DNA of 64,000 nucleotides from Gyrodactylus bullatarudis (lineage: Eukaryota; Platyhelminthes; Monogenea; Gyrodactylidea; Gyrodactylidae), in assembly GCA_012064415.1 (NCBI GenBank), contig SSNU01000156.1, forward strand, positions 120,046 to 184,045, given 5' to 3'. Made by a program: the position numbers and the translations under genes. The notes under the pieces were generated by a model. It saw nothing but the letters and a program-made list of their open reading frames with translations. It searched no databases and had not been told where the DNA came from. This document shows, piece after piece, positions 1 through 11,045 of the stretch (positions are counted from its first letter, which is position 1; each line of letters starts with the position of its first letter).

Positions 1-213
1 TCTCAGCGTAAAAAGATTATCGATCAAAAGGTAATCATGAATCAGAAGAAGAATAGCCTAGCTGAATGTGAGAGGGCTGAAGATCAACTGAATCCTGATG
101 AGTTCATAGTATTCTATAATGCCAGTGTTAAATCTTCCTACTTGAGATTTGGACGAGGATCGAGTGTATTTTATTCATCTCTTCTCTTGATAGTCTTGTC
201 ATTCTATCTATGA
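1..213 (+). CDS. C-terminal exon of an unidentified gene, hydrophobic tail (partial)
   Basis: Frame 1 is open from the window edge to a TGA at 211-213 (70 codons). The visible protein is hydrophilic and charged (a lysine-rich start, an acidic middle with a NPDEF motif, one N-glycosylation sequon NAS), then ends with a small-residue stretch followed by about 15 strongly hydrophobic residues (VFYSSLLLIVLSFYL) and no cytoplasmic tail. That ending resembles a GPI-anchor attachment signal, or a C-terminal membrane anchor. An AATAAA lies 8 bases after the stop, and base composition is less AT-rich than the DNA that follows; both support a real terminal exon. The family is not recognised. The 5' part lies outside the window, so the reading frame could still be accidental. 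Confidence 0.5.
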   Translation, partial: SQRKKIIDQKVIMNQKKNSLAECERAEDQLNPDEFIVFYNASVKSSYLRFGRGSSVFYSSLLLIVLSFYL

Positions 214-221
214 ATTGTATG

Positions 222-227
222 AATAAA
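222..227 (+). promoter_or_regulatory. poly(A) signal AATAAA
   Basis: Canonical AATAAA just after the stop of the exon at the left edge. In this AT-rich DNA the hexamer alone is weak evidence; its position is what gives it weight. Confidence 0.4.
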
Positions 228-2295
228 AGGATATTGATCGCGTTTCTTTTTTCCTTTTTTGAGTCCGAGTTAAAGTTGAAGAATCAGACAAGGAAACTGA
301 ATGTTCTTATTAAAATTTTGATCAATCCGCTTTTATTTGGATACCTTCGATCATCAAAATTCAATATTCATTTAGACCTCATTCGATAGGATATCTAAAT
401 ATCTCGGTGAAGAAATTTTTAAACCCTCATCCGGATAGAAAAAAAATAATTTGAATGATCAAATGGGGTCCAATGGACCCCAACTAAATTTTCAATTTAT
501 TTAGCACATAAAACTTTAAAATGATCATTACAAACAGCATTTTTGCACTGAAAAAATCTTAAAAATAAGTTATTACCTCTGGCACGTTTTCAAATCAGGA
601 TGAAGAGTTGATAAAATAAGAACAGGCTTGTTATTTTGTCCATATCTCAGGATTGAAGTCTATGGTAGATGATTGATTGCGAATTTTTTTCAATTTTTTT
701 ATTTTAAAATTGAAGATTTTTTCGTTCCTACATAAGCAGTTTTTGAGGTCAGTAAATCCTTGCGTTGATCAAATATGAGTTTTGAGTGTCACATAAGGCC
801 CATATCTTTATTTGAGGGAATGTACATTCTGAAAGGACAATTTCCAGGAGCTGTTCAATGACAAATACCCTAGGTCTAAAAATAACTTTACAAATCACCA
901 TCCAAACTTTTGATGTCACTGCAGAGAATTCTAAAAAAACTCTTTCTTGGGCCAACGGTCATCGTTTCATAATTCCGATCAAAAAGATTATCACTAAAAA
1001 TTTGATCATGTAAATACTAATTTGAACAAAAAGTAATTGAAAAACAATTTTATTTTATTTTATTTTTCAAGGTCTCCTAAACTCTTAATAATAATAAATT
1101 AAATCTCAAAATATTTTTAATCTTAAATTTGATTCCTTATTTTTATGTTCTTGTCTTTAATTCCGTTGAAAAATTTAGTTTCTAGGTTCCGGCACATGCG
1201 AAGACTATTTCCAAAACGACATGAGTCGACGCATTATTCAACTTGGATAAATATTTGCATTCTTTGTTCGCTTAAAATTCAGTGAGTTATGAAATCGACT
1301 AAAAGTTTTAATGATTTGGCTAAACAATTCTTTTAATTTAATTAGTGACAAAGTCGTAAAACTTTCATTATCGTGGAAAATATCCATAAAGAGATGTATT
1401 GTAAATTTATGGTGCATTGTATTTTAAATTTATTAAATTAATTTTGCCTATTTACTCTATATGTGGGTGGACAGTGTTATGTAACATAATATGAATTGTT
1501 ATGTATCAGTTATTGCCTATGTCTAATTAAGATTATTGACTGCTCAACATCTTGAGAAGCTATTCGAAATCGACAGTGAAATGTTTGCATTATCTGATTG
1601 TAGACTAAACTTTTCTTATTTTCTATGTGATTTAGCTAAGCTCGAAATTTGAAAAGAAATATTCTCTTTCTTATTACCATAGTTGAACGAATAAAGTTTC
1701 AGGCTTAATTCTCTCACAGAATTACCTAAAATGTGATGATAAAAAACATTTACTAGGACAAAAGGGTTTGATATATATTGAAATTCCCATCTACTGGTGA
1801 GTAATTTAGAGTGGAACTTTGCCAATGAAGGGATTTATTTGAAAGTTAATTGTTTCAAAGACTCAATTAATGCCAAAAAGGATATCTTTTAAATTTCATT
1901 CGATCTTATTACAAAATAACCTAGATATTGAAGATCTAAGGTAAAAAAGGGGGTTGAAAATTGCCCCATTTTCACGAGACTATTGATGGAAGTGCTCATT
2001 GATTTCATGCATAAAAACTATAACTTGTTTTGGATTAATTATTTAGCTTCTACGGAAATTAATCTTATTATCTCTGAACATTGATAAGTATAATAATTTC
2101 GATCAAAAAGAATCATGAATTAAGGAATTCTACTTCCTTCGGTAAAAGTTCAAATATATTCTTATGCCTGGCTAGCAAAAATATAGCATAAAAGCAAACT
2201 AAGATAGTTTGTGATTTACTATCAGAAAATAATCATGAAAAAATGTTTCGAAATCATTGAAAAAAGTCAGTTTGAACATAGAGGTCATATAAATT
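228..2295. other. AT-rich intergenic DNA, nothing recognised
   Basis: No convincing exon, RNA gene or element end was found here. Short open frames, for example on the minus strand near 749-955 and 1616-1825, lack splice or start context and look accidental. Confidence 0.4.
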
Positions 2296-3013
2296 TGGTT
2301 GGTATGAAGTTGGGAATCTATGATTTTTACAGAAATCTCGATTTTTCCATCGAGAATTCGAAGATTTTTTGGAAACCCACTCATGTTGCCCACTTTTACC
2401 AGTTGAAGAAAAAAATTCTGAAAAAGAATTATTTCAGTGAAAAAAATGGCGATTTTCAAAATTCGATTTGGCGCCAAAATCCCATTTTTCAAACTTTGAA
2501 CCGAAAATTTTTTATTGATTTGATAGTTGGAGGTTGATCAAAAGGGGTTTTTAAGGATCAAGATAAGACAACAAAGCTGATTAGCACCCTCAAGTTACCG
2601 ATAGTTTACCCATTTTTGAGAGATTTTGATTATCGGAATTTTATTGATTTTAAAGTAGTGAAAATGATCAAAAAATTGAAATTCAGCTCCCAAACGATAA
2701 TAAGGCAATGTATCAGATAAGATTCAGTTGAATTGATTTTCTTGTCTAAACTTGATCCTGAAAACCCCTTTTGATCAACCTCCAACTTTCAAATCAACAA
2801 ATATTTTCGGTTCAAAGATCGAAAAAATGGGATTTTGGCGCCAAATCAAATTTGAAAAATCGCCATATTTTTCATAAAATAAATTTTTTTCTTCAGCTAG
2901 TAAAAGTGGGCAACATGAGTAGGATTCCAAAAAATCTTTAAAAAATTTGATTTCTTGATGGAAAAATCGAGATTTCTGTAAAAATCATAGATTTCCAACT
3001 TCATTTCAATTAG
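2296..3013. repeat. Family A long inverted-repeat element, complete copy
   Basis: Left arm about 2296-2580 and right arm about 2745-3013 are imperfect reverse complements. Each begins with the family A terminus (ATGAAGTTGGGAATC, then ATTTTTACAGAAATC) and contains a conserved GGCGCCAAAATCCC block and a TTGATCAAAAGGGG block near the centre. The middle of about 150 bp is unique and has no coding capacity. The structure is that of a non-autonomous foldback or MITE-like DNA element. Open frames running through the arms on both strands are by-products of the palindrome. Confidence 0.8.
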
Positions 3014-3044
3014 CTCTATGACCTCTGGTATCGAAAGGGTTAAA

Positions 3045-3640
3045 TACACCTCGTTAATATGAACATGTGAAATTATGATTTTTACAAAATTCTCAATTTT
3101 TTCGTCAAGATTTCGAGTTTGATCAAGATTTGATCTTGATCATGAGACCCACTTTCACAATATGAAAAAAAGATTTTTAGAACAATCAATCATGTCATAA
3201 ATCAAATCTCGGGGTGGCACAAATTTCCATTGATTTCATAACCTATTATCATCATTTAAATTTTGATAAAATCATTATTTTTCGGGCATCTTGAATTATC
3301 GAGTTTCAAGTAGGGAAAAACATCAAAATTCAATTTTCAGCATATTTAATTTCTTTGTCTAATCGTGATCCTAGAAATCAACTTTTGATCACTCTCTCAT
3401 GTTGAAATAAGCAAAAATTTTCAACTCAAAGTTCGAAGAAATTGGAATTTGGCGCCACTTCGAGATTTGAAATATGACATAATTTCCTTAAAGATTGATT
3501 TTTCCAAAATTCTTTTCTTCATATTGTGAAAGTGGGTCTCATGATCCAGATTCAAAAAATTCTTGATCAAATTCGATTTTTTGATTAAAAATGAGAATTT
3601 TGTAAAAATCATAAACTTCCATTTTCATCTAGCCTTAGAA
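3045..3640. repeat. Family B long inverted-repeat element
   Basis: Arms at about 3045-3230 and 3380-3640 are inverted copies with the family B signature: AAATTATGATTTTTACAAAATT at the end (seen as shorter variants), GATCATGAGACCCACTTTC inside, and GGCGCCA next to a GGAATTTG block. It sits directly after the family A copy. Family B keeps the same layout as family A but differs in the interior. It is non-coding. Confidence 0.7.
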
Positions 3641-4254
3641 GATACTTTCAAAAATATCAGGGTTATTCAGATTTTTTTTTACACAAATAAAATTCAAATT
3701 TTTCCAAAAAAACCTGATCACAAAATCACATTAGAATCCGAGTTACGTAAAATATGTCATCATTCCTGATGAAAATTCATTGTAAAATTCATAAATTCAA
3801 AACAGGTTTTATCAATAACCAGAAGAGCCTCAAATAATAATTTAAAAAATCTTACCATTTTCAAAAATATGATTTATCGTTTAAGATCTTGTATATTCAA
3901 GACTTTATTCTCAATAAATATTTTTATTAATAGCGGAAAACTCAAAATTAATCAGAAGTTTAATAAATCAAAACTCTTCTCGGTTCTTAAATTGTTGTAG
4001 AGCTATTAATACGATTGCCCGAATTGGCATGACTAAATGGGATTTTTGATTTCCCACACTATACATAAAATGATGAATTAATGTGGGGCATTCTGATTAA
4101 CTTGATTTTAATTTACAGAGTATCTTTCAAGTTAGGGCTTAGATCTCTGACTTATAAAAATGACTCTGACTTAATGAGATGAAGAAAATTTTGATTCAAA
4201 AGGAAGTCAGAGTAGATTTGAGATTTCTGCATACTAAATTCTGTAGAATCGAAA

Positions 4255-4490
4255 TCATGAGAATGAAAAAAAGATGGTTTTTATCACAAGAACTACACCT
4301 GATATTTCAAATTCAGATCATGCGGCCCACATTCCCGATATGAACTTTGAGTAGTAGAATTTTGCTTATTTCAACATGAGAGAGTGATCAAAAGTTGATT
4401 TCTAGGATCACGATTAGACAAAGAAATTAAATATGCTGAATCATAATGTCTCATCTTCATATTAACTAGCTTTACAAAGTGTGAAGCAGA
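4255..4490. repeat. Family B fragment
   Basis: Contains a diverged GATCATG..CCCACATTC block and, at 4370-4440, the family B central block (GATCAAAAGTTGATTTC, then GGATCACGATTAGAC). It ends with the family terminus near CATCTTCATATTAACTAGC. The remainder of the element is deleted. Confidence 0.55.
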
Positions 4491-4640
4491 GTAAAAAGTT
4501 CAAATTTGATTTTCACAGCTTCATTTAAGGAATATTAGACACAGATTTAAATTTGTTAACGATGGGTAAATTGGTGAATAAAATCTTTCAAAATTTTCAA
4601 GTGTTCTTATTGGCTGGGAATTCTTGAGAATGATTGCTGC

Positions 4641-4650
4641 TATAAAAAGA
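4641..4650 (+). promoter_or_regulatory. TATA box of the secreted-peptide gene
   Basis: TATAAAAAGA lies 45 bases upstream of the ATG at 4686, which would place transcription start near 4670 and leave a short 5' leader. The position fits a TATA-type promoter of a strongly expressed, tissue-specific gene. Confidence 0.6.
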
Positions 4651-4685
4651 TGAATTTCCATTCAAAATTACAATAGAATTTCAAA

Positions 4686-4967
4686 ATGAAGAAATTTTTG
4701 ATATTTATTTTCTCAGCCATTGTAACCATGGCCTCGACAGCTTCTGCCTATTTCCTCGCTTCTGACTATGAAAATTTACCAACCGAGTTCAATCATCCGA
4801 AGCAAATTCCTGGTATGTTGGGATTATTTTGTTAAAACTACCCCTTTTCTTATTCTAAACTCTCATTTCAGAATTTGACTTTAATGAAATTCGTAAGTTA
4901 CGTCTTAACTAACCTGACACCAATAACACAATTTGTAGATAAACGTCGTATGAGAAGACTCGATTGA
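4686..4967 (+). CDS. Small secreted peptide gene, three exons, 58 residues
   Basis: Exons: 4686-4812, 4872-4892 (a 21-nt microexon) and 4939-4967, joined by introns of 59 and 46 nt that begin GTATGT and GTAAGT and end TTTCAG and TTGTAG. The phases match exactly (1, then 1) and give a 58-residue product. Residues 1-21 form a clear signal peptide: MKK, a hydrophobic core (FLIFIFSAIVTM), then AST-ASA as the likely cleavage site. The mature part is short: an acidic, aromatic stretch with YFLASDYENLP, a region containing NHPKQIPEFDF, and a strongly basic end HKRRMRRLD. It has no cysteines. A TATA box lies 45 bases upstream of the ATG and AATAAA follows at 5038. I do not recognise the family. A neuropeptide-like precursor, an antimicrobial or cuticular peptide, or a parasite secretion are all possible; the basic tail could be a prohormone-convertase site. 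Confidence 0.75.
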
Positions 4968-5037
4968 GGAGTTATAAATTTCATTCTTGATGACCAGCTG
5001 AACACTCTTGGATTTATCAACATCTACATCAATTTTA

Positions 5038-5043
5038 AATAAA
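5038..5043 (+). promoter_or_regulatory. poly(A) signal AATAAA of the secreted-peptide gene
   Basis: AATAAA 71 bases after the stop codon of the three-exon secreted-peptide gene, a normal distance for a short 3' UTR. Confidence 0.5.
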
Positions 5044-6967
5044 TTCATTTGATTTTGAAAAGGAAATGCATTCAGTTTGGTGATTTTCGATTTTTCTTAT
5101 GATCATGGTTTGTAGATATAACCAGAAAGGCATCAAAATGCTGATGGTTTAATCGGTCTTTTGAATCACAATCACATAAGATCATTGAAAAATCAGTTTT
5201 GATGACGAGCGACCAAGATTTTAAGTGATAAAATGCCTTTATTAGATCAAACCTCTTTCAAAATTTCAGGCCTTAGGATTCGAATAAGAAATTTTACGAA
5301 AAGCTCATCAGAACAAAGCTTAGAATTTACCTGCCAATTCATAAGAAACTCAGATACTAACTATTAGTTCGTATTATGGAGAAAGAATTTAAACACAGAA
5401 ACCTCAAAAATTTCTCAGATAATACTATTCTGAATGTATTATTTAAAGACTTCTGTATTTTTATTTTTGACCAATTTTTGTGTTGGTTGCCCTGCTATTA
5501 AGTAATTCCGAACCTACAGGGAAATTTCAAGTTCAGAAGTTATGAACCAAGCAGTGAGGTTTCAGAAAATTTGCCGGGTTAATTTCCACAGGTATCACAA
5601 GTCATTCTCTTATAATTAGTATAGGACGTGTTAGATGAGGGATCGAGCTGAGAGCTAATTTTAGATTATATAAGTGATTTTTCTGAGCACAAAAATTTGG
5701 TTGATGAAGAATTTCTCCTTCATCCACAAATCTGTTCCAGCATCACCCACATTTTTGTGCGAAATTGAAGCAACATGGTTTTCCTTTTCGATATGTCTGC
5801 TCACCACTGTATCCTTCTTCTTAAGGTGATCAATGATTTCCATGAGAAATACCACGCTTGACCATTTTGATTTGTTGAATTTGATAAAGTGTGTTATATC
5901 GTAAAGCTAAAAACCAATCAAATTTAAGAATATAAATTTCCTTGTTTGAAACAACAAGTGAATGACGATCGACGAAAAACAGGGCATATTTTAAGCGTTT
6001 ATGATCTGAAAAATGACCTAATATGGCTTTATAACTTTGAAACCTGGTCTCCGATCAATTTTTTTCTTTGATCTTTAACAGTTTTAAAACCTGTAAATTC
6101 ACAGTCTAAAATACAGTGTAACTTTTATGACTTTTCGAGGCCCTAGTGATTTTCGGAAATTTATATTGATTATTAATTTTACTTTAAAAAAAAATATTTT
6201 GACATGATCAGTGCACACAGTGTCCACGTAGAGTTGACGTATTTCCATGCAGATTTTCACCTGTCATGATTTGAATGATTTATTTGAGAAAATATAAATT
6301 TGAGTAAAAAATATCATTCGCTCGTTAGTATCAACTAATTAATATGAGAAATTATTTCGACTATGTGGACAAATCCTTATCAGAAACTGCCATTATTGCT
6401 TGGGAAGGAAGTTTACATAGCTTATTTGAAATTCGGTTATTATTAAACAACACGAGAAAAACTTTTGGTTTCCTTTAGGTTACTTCAGGATAAATAATGA
6501 AATTTTAATGATTCGTTAAAATAGCGTACAGGCTTATACTACTCAAATATTAATTCTAAGCAATATTTTCTATTGGATCGAAATTGCTTCACTTTTGTGT
6601 TTCATGCTTAAAAGCCGTACATTCTTCAAATAGTCCCCCAATTTTCAATGAGCTCTTACTACCTTGAATATCTTGAGCACTAAAAAGGTGTTTGAAACCC
6701 ACCTTTTTCAAATTATTAAATATATAAATTTAATCCCGTTTTTTAAGCAGTGCTAATTATAAATTTCTATTCCAGAAATTCAAATTTAAAAACATATTTA
6801 AACAAAATGTTAGCTATTTTCAAATTTATTGAATATTAATGTTTGTAAAAAAATTCTATTGATAGTCCAAGTGGAAATTTGGCATACTTTTTGTATTTTA
6901 TATCAGCTAGCATAAGATAAGAGAAAAAATGTTAATGAAGTTTATTCAATTTTTTCTTATGTTGACT
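5044..6967. other. AT-rich DNA without recognised genes
   Basis: No supported exon. A 64-codon minus-strand frame at 5661-5855 has a lysine-rich, fairly protein-like start, but no homology I recognise and no splice context; it may be the remains of an old element. Confidence 0.35.
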
Positions 6968-6968
6968 A

Positions 6969-7305
6969 GACTTGGACGAAATTGTGAAAATTTTTTAATT
7001 TGAAAAGTTTTTTGACCGATTAAAATTCATGAAAAATAAGAGAAATTTCGTTTTGAGCTATTGAAAAACAATTTAAAAGGATTTAAGTCATATTTACAGC
7101 TTTATGTAAAGAAATAATGTGAATTCAATTTAAAATTATAAATATAAAACAATAAAAAACGTTCTAAATTTGAAAATTTTCACATTTTTGTTAATGGAAA
7201 GTATTTTGAAGTTAAATTTGGTGGGATTATATTTAAATACTTAAAGATTTGTTTTTTTCATATCGATGGGGGATTTAAGTAATTTTGCAAAATTTCGTCC
7301 AAGTC
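6969..7305. repeat. MITE-like element with short terminal inverted repeats
   Basis: The ends GACTTGGACGAAATT (6969-6983) and AATTTCGTCCAAGTC (7291-7305) are perfect reverse complements for 15 bp, and similarity continues imperfectly for about 10 bp more. The 337-bp body is non-coding and AT-rich. TA lies directly outside the left end and TTA outside the right, so a TA target duplication is possible but not clean. Confidence 0.6.
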
Positions 7306-7989
7306 TTATATTTGCCATCTAAAAGAATAAATAATTATTTAGATTTTTTTTTCAAAAAGTGATCATGGCCGGAATCATCCCTCATGGAATTCTCCAATGC
7401 TAATGTCAATCAGATGTGGTTATTATCCTGAAATGATAATATATTTTTGTTACCCTCTGGCATAAATTGTCAATTAGATAACCAAGGGAAATTGAAAATT
7501 TTCAATTCAGAGAAGAAAAATTACAAATTGTAAAAAGTTGTTTCTTAGAACCAGAAACAGACGAGGAAAGCAATTGTAATTAGTACATTTCTAAAAGACT
7601 CGACTTTCATTAATTTTCAAGCAATAAAGAAAATATAGTAGTGCCTCCGAAATGGATGTGGAAAATTAACCCCCTTCATCTCTACCCCATTAAAAAAAAA
7701 TATTCTCAACCTTACTTGAAAGTATGCTCATTAGTTTATTTCGACCCAAAATACACCATTGGAAAGATCTCGATTAATAGATCAAAACTGTACCAATTTC
7801 TTACTAATTCTGTGTTCAAATAAGCCTATAATTGATAATTAAACTCTTAGATTAATTTGAGGAATATTTCTCTCAAAACATTTTTTTCAACTTTGATGAA
7901 AAATTCACAAGGTGTGAAAAGGGCCAAAGCAAAAAAATGAATCATTCTTCATACAGTTATATTCATAGTATTATGGTTAGGAATCTAAT

Positions 7990-9025
7990 TTAGACTCCAA
8001 ATTTTCGATGTTTTGAAACGATTTTGCAATCAACCTCTTCAAATGCTTTTTGAATCATTCGATATCCATCAGCAACATCAGGAGTGACATATCTTCTTTG
8101 CATTTTTCTTCTAAAATTAGATTTAAAACTCCAGATTATTCCTTGGTCTAGAGGTTGGCATAAAACATTATCAGCCAATAATAAAATATTTCTGCCTGCA
8201 TAAAATTGACCAAAATTATTCAACCATTCTTGAAATAACTCAGCATTATTCCAAGCATTGCTATTTCCCTTGTAGGATTCTGGTACATTTCCTCTGAAAC
8301 ATCTTGGTTTTTTCGAGTGTCCTTCATAAAAAAATTGTTAGTTTTAAAAAATTTTAATGCAAAATATAATTCTTACCAATCACCAAAGGAGGATATTTAT
8401 CTCCGGTCATACTACAGCAAGCAACGACAGTTAGCCTGTTTTTTGAAATTTTGGATCCTCGACAATTTTTAGAACTTGTGTCGAGTGTGATTAAACCTCG
8501 ATTTTGATAAAACATGGATGTTTCATCAACATTAAATATATCTTCTTCTCGGTATGAGTTCATGATCGAATTATTTTCCATGATCCACTCCTCTATTGAA
8601 TTCCAATCGATATCATTGCCTTCACCATAAAGTTTTAGGTTTTTTATATTGTGTCGGGATTTGAATTTATATGCCCATCCATTACTTATTTTTGAGCCAT
8701 TGATTATCGCATCAATGTTCAGTTTTAATTCACTTTGAACATTAACCATTCTTATGGGAAAATTCTTGCTTCTCCATTGCTTGACTAAATCCTTAGCTTT
8801 TTTGTCAAAATTCGGATATTTAAGGGTAGGAATTTTCTTATAATCTTTCTTAGCAGAAGAATTTTGAAACTTTCTCATTTTATGAGCCTTGGAAATCCAT
8901 TTGATTAAAGTTTCTTCTTCGATACAGAAATCATGGGCAATTTTCTTGTAGCCTTTAATATCACATAAATCTATAAAATGCAATTTCTCCTTGATCGTAT
9001 AAAATTTTCTCACTGGATATAGCAT
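7990..9025 (-). CDS. pogo/Tigger-type transposase with a short intron and a deleted catalytic block
   Basis: Exon 1 is 9025-8377 and exon 2 is 8321-7990; the 55-nt intron starts GTAAGA and ends GAAG. Splicing restores the family sequence (PPLVIG joined to HSKKPRCFRGN) and gives 326 residues. In order: an N-terminal psq-type helix-turn-helix (residues 1-55), a CENP-B-type DNA-binding region (about 60-130, with the SNGWAYKFKSRH motif), then the DDE_1 domain. The first aspartate is in FNVDETSMF, the second in LLLADN and the third in QPLDQG. Normally some 30 residues separate the second and third; here only about seven do, so the PAH-box region and the loop before QPLDQG are missing. The protein also ends soon afterwards. 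It is therefore probably inactive as a transposase, although the remaining frame is open, so a domesticated DNA-binding role cannot be excluded. No terminal inverted repeats were recognised around it. Confidence 0.75.
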
Positions 9026-9129
9026 ATATAATTCCCTTGATGTCTAATTGGGATCTCAAAAATGATTTTTGGATCACATTCGGACATGTGCAATCGAAAG
9101 ATAATTTTAAACTCAGTTCAAAAACTACT

Positions 9130-9208
9130 AATCCTTAGAGAATTCTCGAGTATTTGATAAAAAAACTAGAGATTTCTGTAAAAATCTTAGATTCCCAACT
9201 CCATGTAA
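9130..9208. repeat. Family A terminal fragment
   Basis: Only the last 75 bp or so of a family A arm remain (GATTTCTGTAAAAATC, then AGATTCCCAACTCCATG). It abuts the family C element that follows, so one inserted at or beside the end of the other. Confidence 0.5.
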
Positions 9209-9882
9209 ACCTAATTGAAATAAAGATGAGAATTTACTATTTTTACAGGATTCACAGAAATTTTTTTTTGAATTCTGAGAAGGAATGAGCTAATAAGGTG
9301 TGGATATTCAAAAAAAAATTCAATCTGACCAAAATTAAGCCGTTTTTCGAATTTTGAAAAAAGCACCAAATTTCCACTTTTGAACCCAAAATTTTTATCG
9401 ATTTTATCCATTGAACGAAGAATTAGAATTCACTTGTATAAGTTCACTGATGTTCATCATTACTGTGGGAAATCGAACCATTTGAATTTTCGATTATCAC
9501 AAAGGCAAATCATCCAAAATCTGGAAGTTTAACTTTTTCTCGGAAACAGTAAATTATTCGTAATCCCTATGGCCAAATTCGAATTCTTCGTCTAATGTTG
9601 ATCCCAAATATCATCACTTGACTGCTTCGATTTATCGAAATCGATAAAAAATTTTGGGTTCAAAAGTTGAAAAAGTGGAAATTCGGTGCATTTACGAAAT
9701 TCGAAAAACGGCCTAATTTTGGTCAGATTGAATTTTTATCGGAATTTTTTGGAATATCCACATCTTATTATCTCATTCCTTTTCAGAATTCAAAAAATTA
9801 TTATTTTCTGTGAATCCGGAGAAAAATATTGAGTTTTTTGTAAAAATAGTAAATTCTCATCTTCACGTCAACTAAAGCTAAT
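9209..9882. repeat. Family C long inverted-repeat element, complete copy
   Basis: Arms at about 9209-9420 and 9640-9882 are inverted copies with the family C signature: AAGATGAGAATTTACTA at the end, TCTGACCAAAATTA followed by GCCGTTTTTCGAATT, and a CCAAATTTCCAC block. The centre contains AAATCGAACCATTTG. It is non-coding. The right end touches the next family A copy with only the shared terminal bases between them. Confidence 0.75.
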
Positions 9883-10617
9883 TAATATGAAGTTGGGAAT
9901 CTATGATTTTTACAGAAATCTCGATTTTTTCATCAAGAATTCGATTTTGTCAAAGATTTTCTGGAATCCTACACATGCTACCAACTTTCACCATTTGAAG
10001 AAAAAAATCTGAAAAAAAATTATTTTTATGAAAAATATGGTCTTTTTTCAAATTCCTATTTGGCGTCAAAATCCCATTTTTTCGAACTTTGAGCTGAAAT
10101 TTTTTGTTGATTTGGAGTGAGAGGCTGATCTAAGAAGTTATTTCAGGATCAAGGTTAGACAAGAAAATCAATTCAACTGAATCTGATCTAATGTTCAACC
10201 TTATTATCGTTTGGGAGCGGAATTTAGTTTTTTTGATCATTTTCACTACTAAAATCAATGAAATTTCGATAATTCAAAATCTCTCGAAAATGGGTAAATT
10301 ATCGATAATTTAACTGTGCCTGTCAGCTTCCTTGTCTAACCTCGATCTTGTAAAAACTCTTTCGATCAGCCTCCCACTTTCAAATCATCAAAAATTTTCT
10401 GCTCAAAGTTTGAAAAAATGGGATTTTGACGCCATAAGGGAATTTGAAAAATGACCATATTTTTCATAAAAATAATTTTTTTTCAGATTTTTTTCTTCAA
10501 ATGGTAAAAGTGGGCAACATGAGTAGGATTCCAGAAAATCTTTGACAAAATCGAATTCTTGATGAAAAAATCGAGATTTCTGTAAAAATCATAGATTCCC
10601 AACTTCATATCAACCAA
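9883..10617. repeat. Family A long inverted-repeat element, complete copy
   Basis: Left arm from 9883 (ATTAATATGAAGTTGGG) and right arm ending 10617 (CCCAACTTCATATCAAC) pair for roughly 290 bp, with the conserved CCCACTTTTACC-like and GGGATTTTG..CGCCA blocks. The central part of about 150 bp matches the centre of the copy at 2296-3013, so the two are copies of one element. Confidence 0.8.
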
Positions 10618-10990
10618 CTTAAGCTTTAGACGTTTATGAAGTAGTAAATTTTTTTTCCTCAATTTAATAAAGCTTTTCGAGATATTTTTCTCTATTTTTA
10701 GTTCTGTATCTTGAATCCAATGTTTCGGGGGCTTTCAATGATACCAAAATCTGCTAACTTTGTTAATTTAAAGGGTATCTGTTTAAAATCAGAAAAAATT
10801 ACTCAACTTATTTGGCAATATTTTTTTGGGATATTTTGATTGACCTATCTTTTGCAAGTAAATTACTTGGATTTTTCTGAAAGTATTTCCTATTTAAACG
10901 ATAATATTGTCGAACTTCATCAAAAATATTACTATTATTGGGTTCTAAACTCATGGGGGAAGGTTAGAGAAAACAGACATATAATATAGT
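10618..10990. other. AT-rich DNA, nothing recognised
   Basis: No gene, repeat end or RNA motif found. Confidence 0.4.
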
Positions 10991-10994
10991 GATT

Positions 10995-11045
10995 AACGTT
11001 ATATTTCGCCAGGTCTCTTCAGACTCTACCCTGGTTGAGATATAA
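10995..11045 (-). repeat. Penelope-type terminal motif with hammerhead-like core
   Basis: Read on the minus strand the motif is CTGAAGA, then GACCTGGC, then GAAAT, preceded by a CCAGGG block. The same arrangement recurs at 32571, 33003 and 60262; at 33003 it lies beside a GIY-YIG domain, which is the reason for the Penelope assignment. CCAGG upstream can pair with CCTGG inside the motif. Confidence 0.5.

Noticed and set aside
2199..2537. Overlapping reading frames of 97 and 108 codons on both strands
   Set aside because: They run through the arm of a family A foldback element and recur, broken, in other copies; they are a by-product of the repeat.
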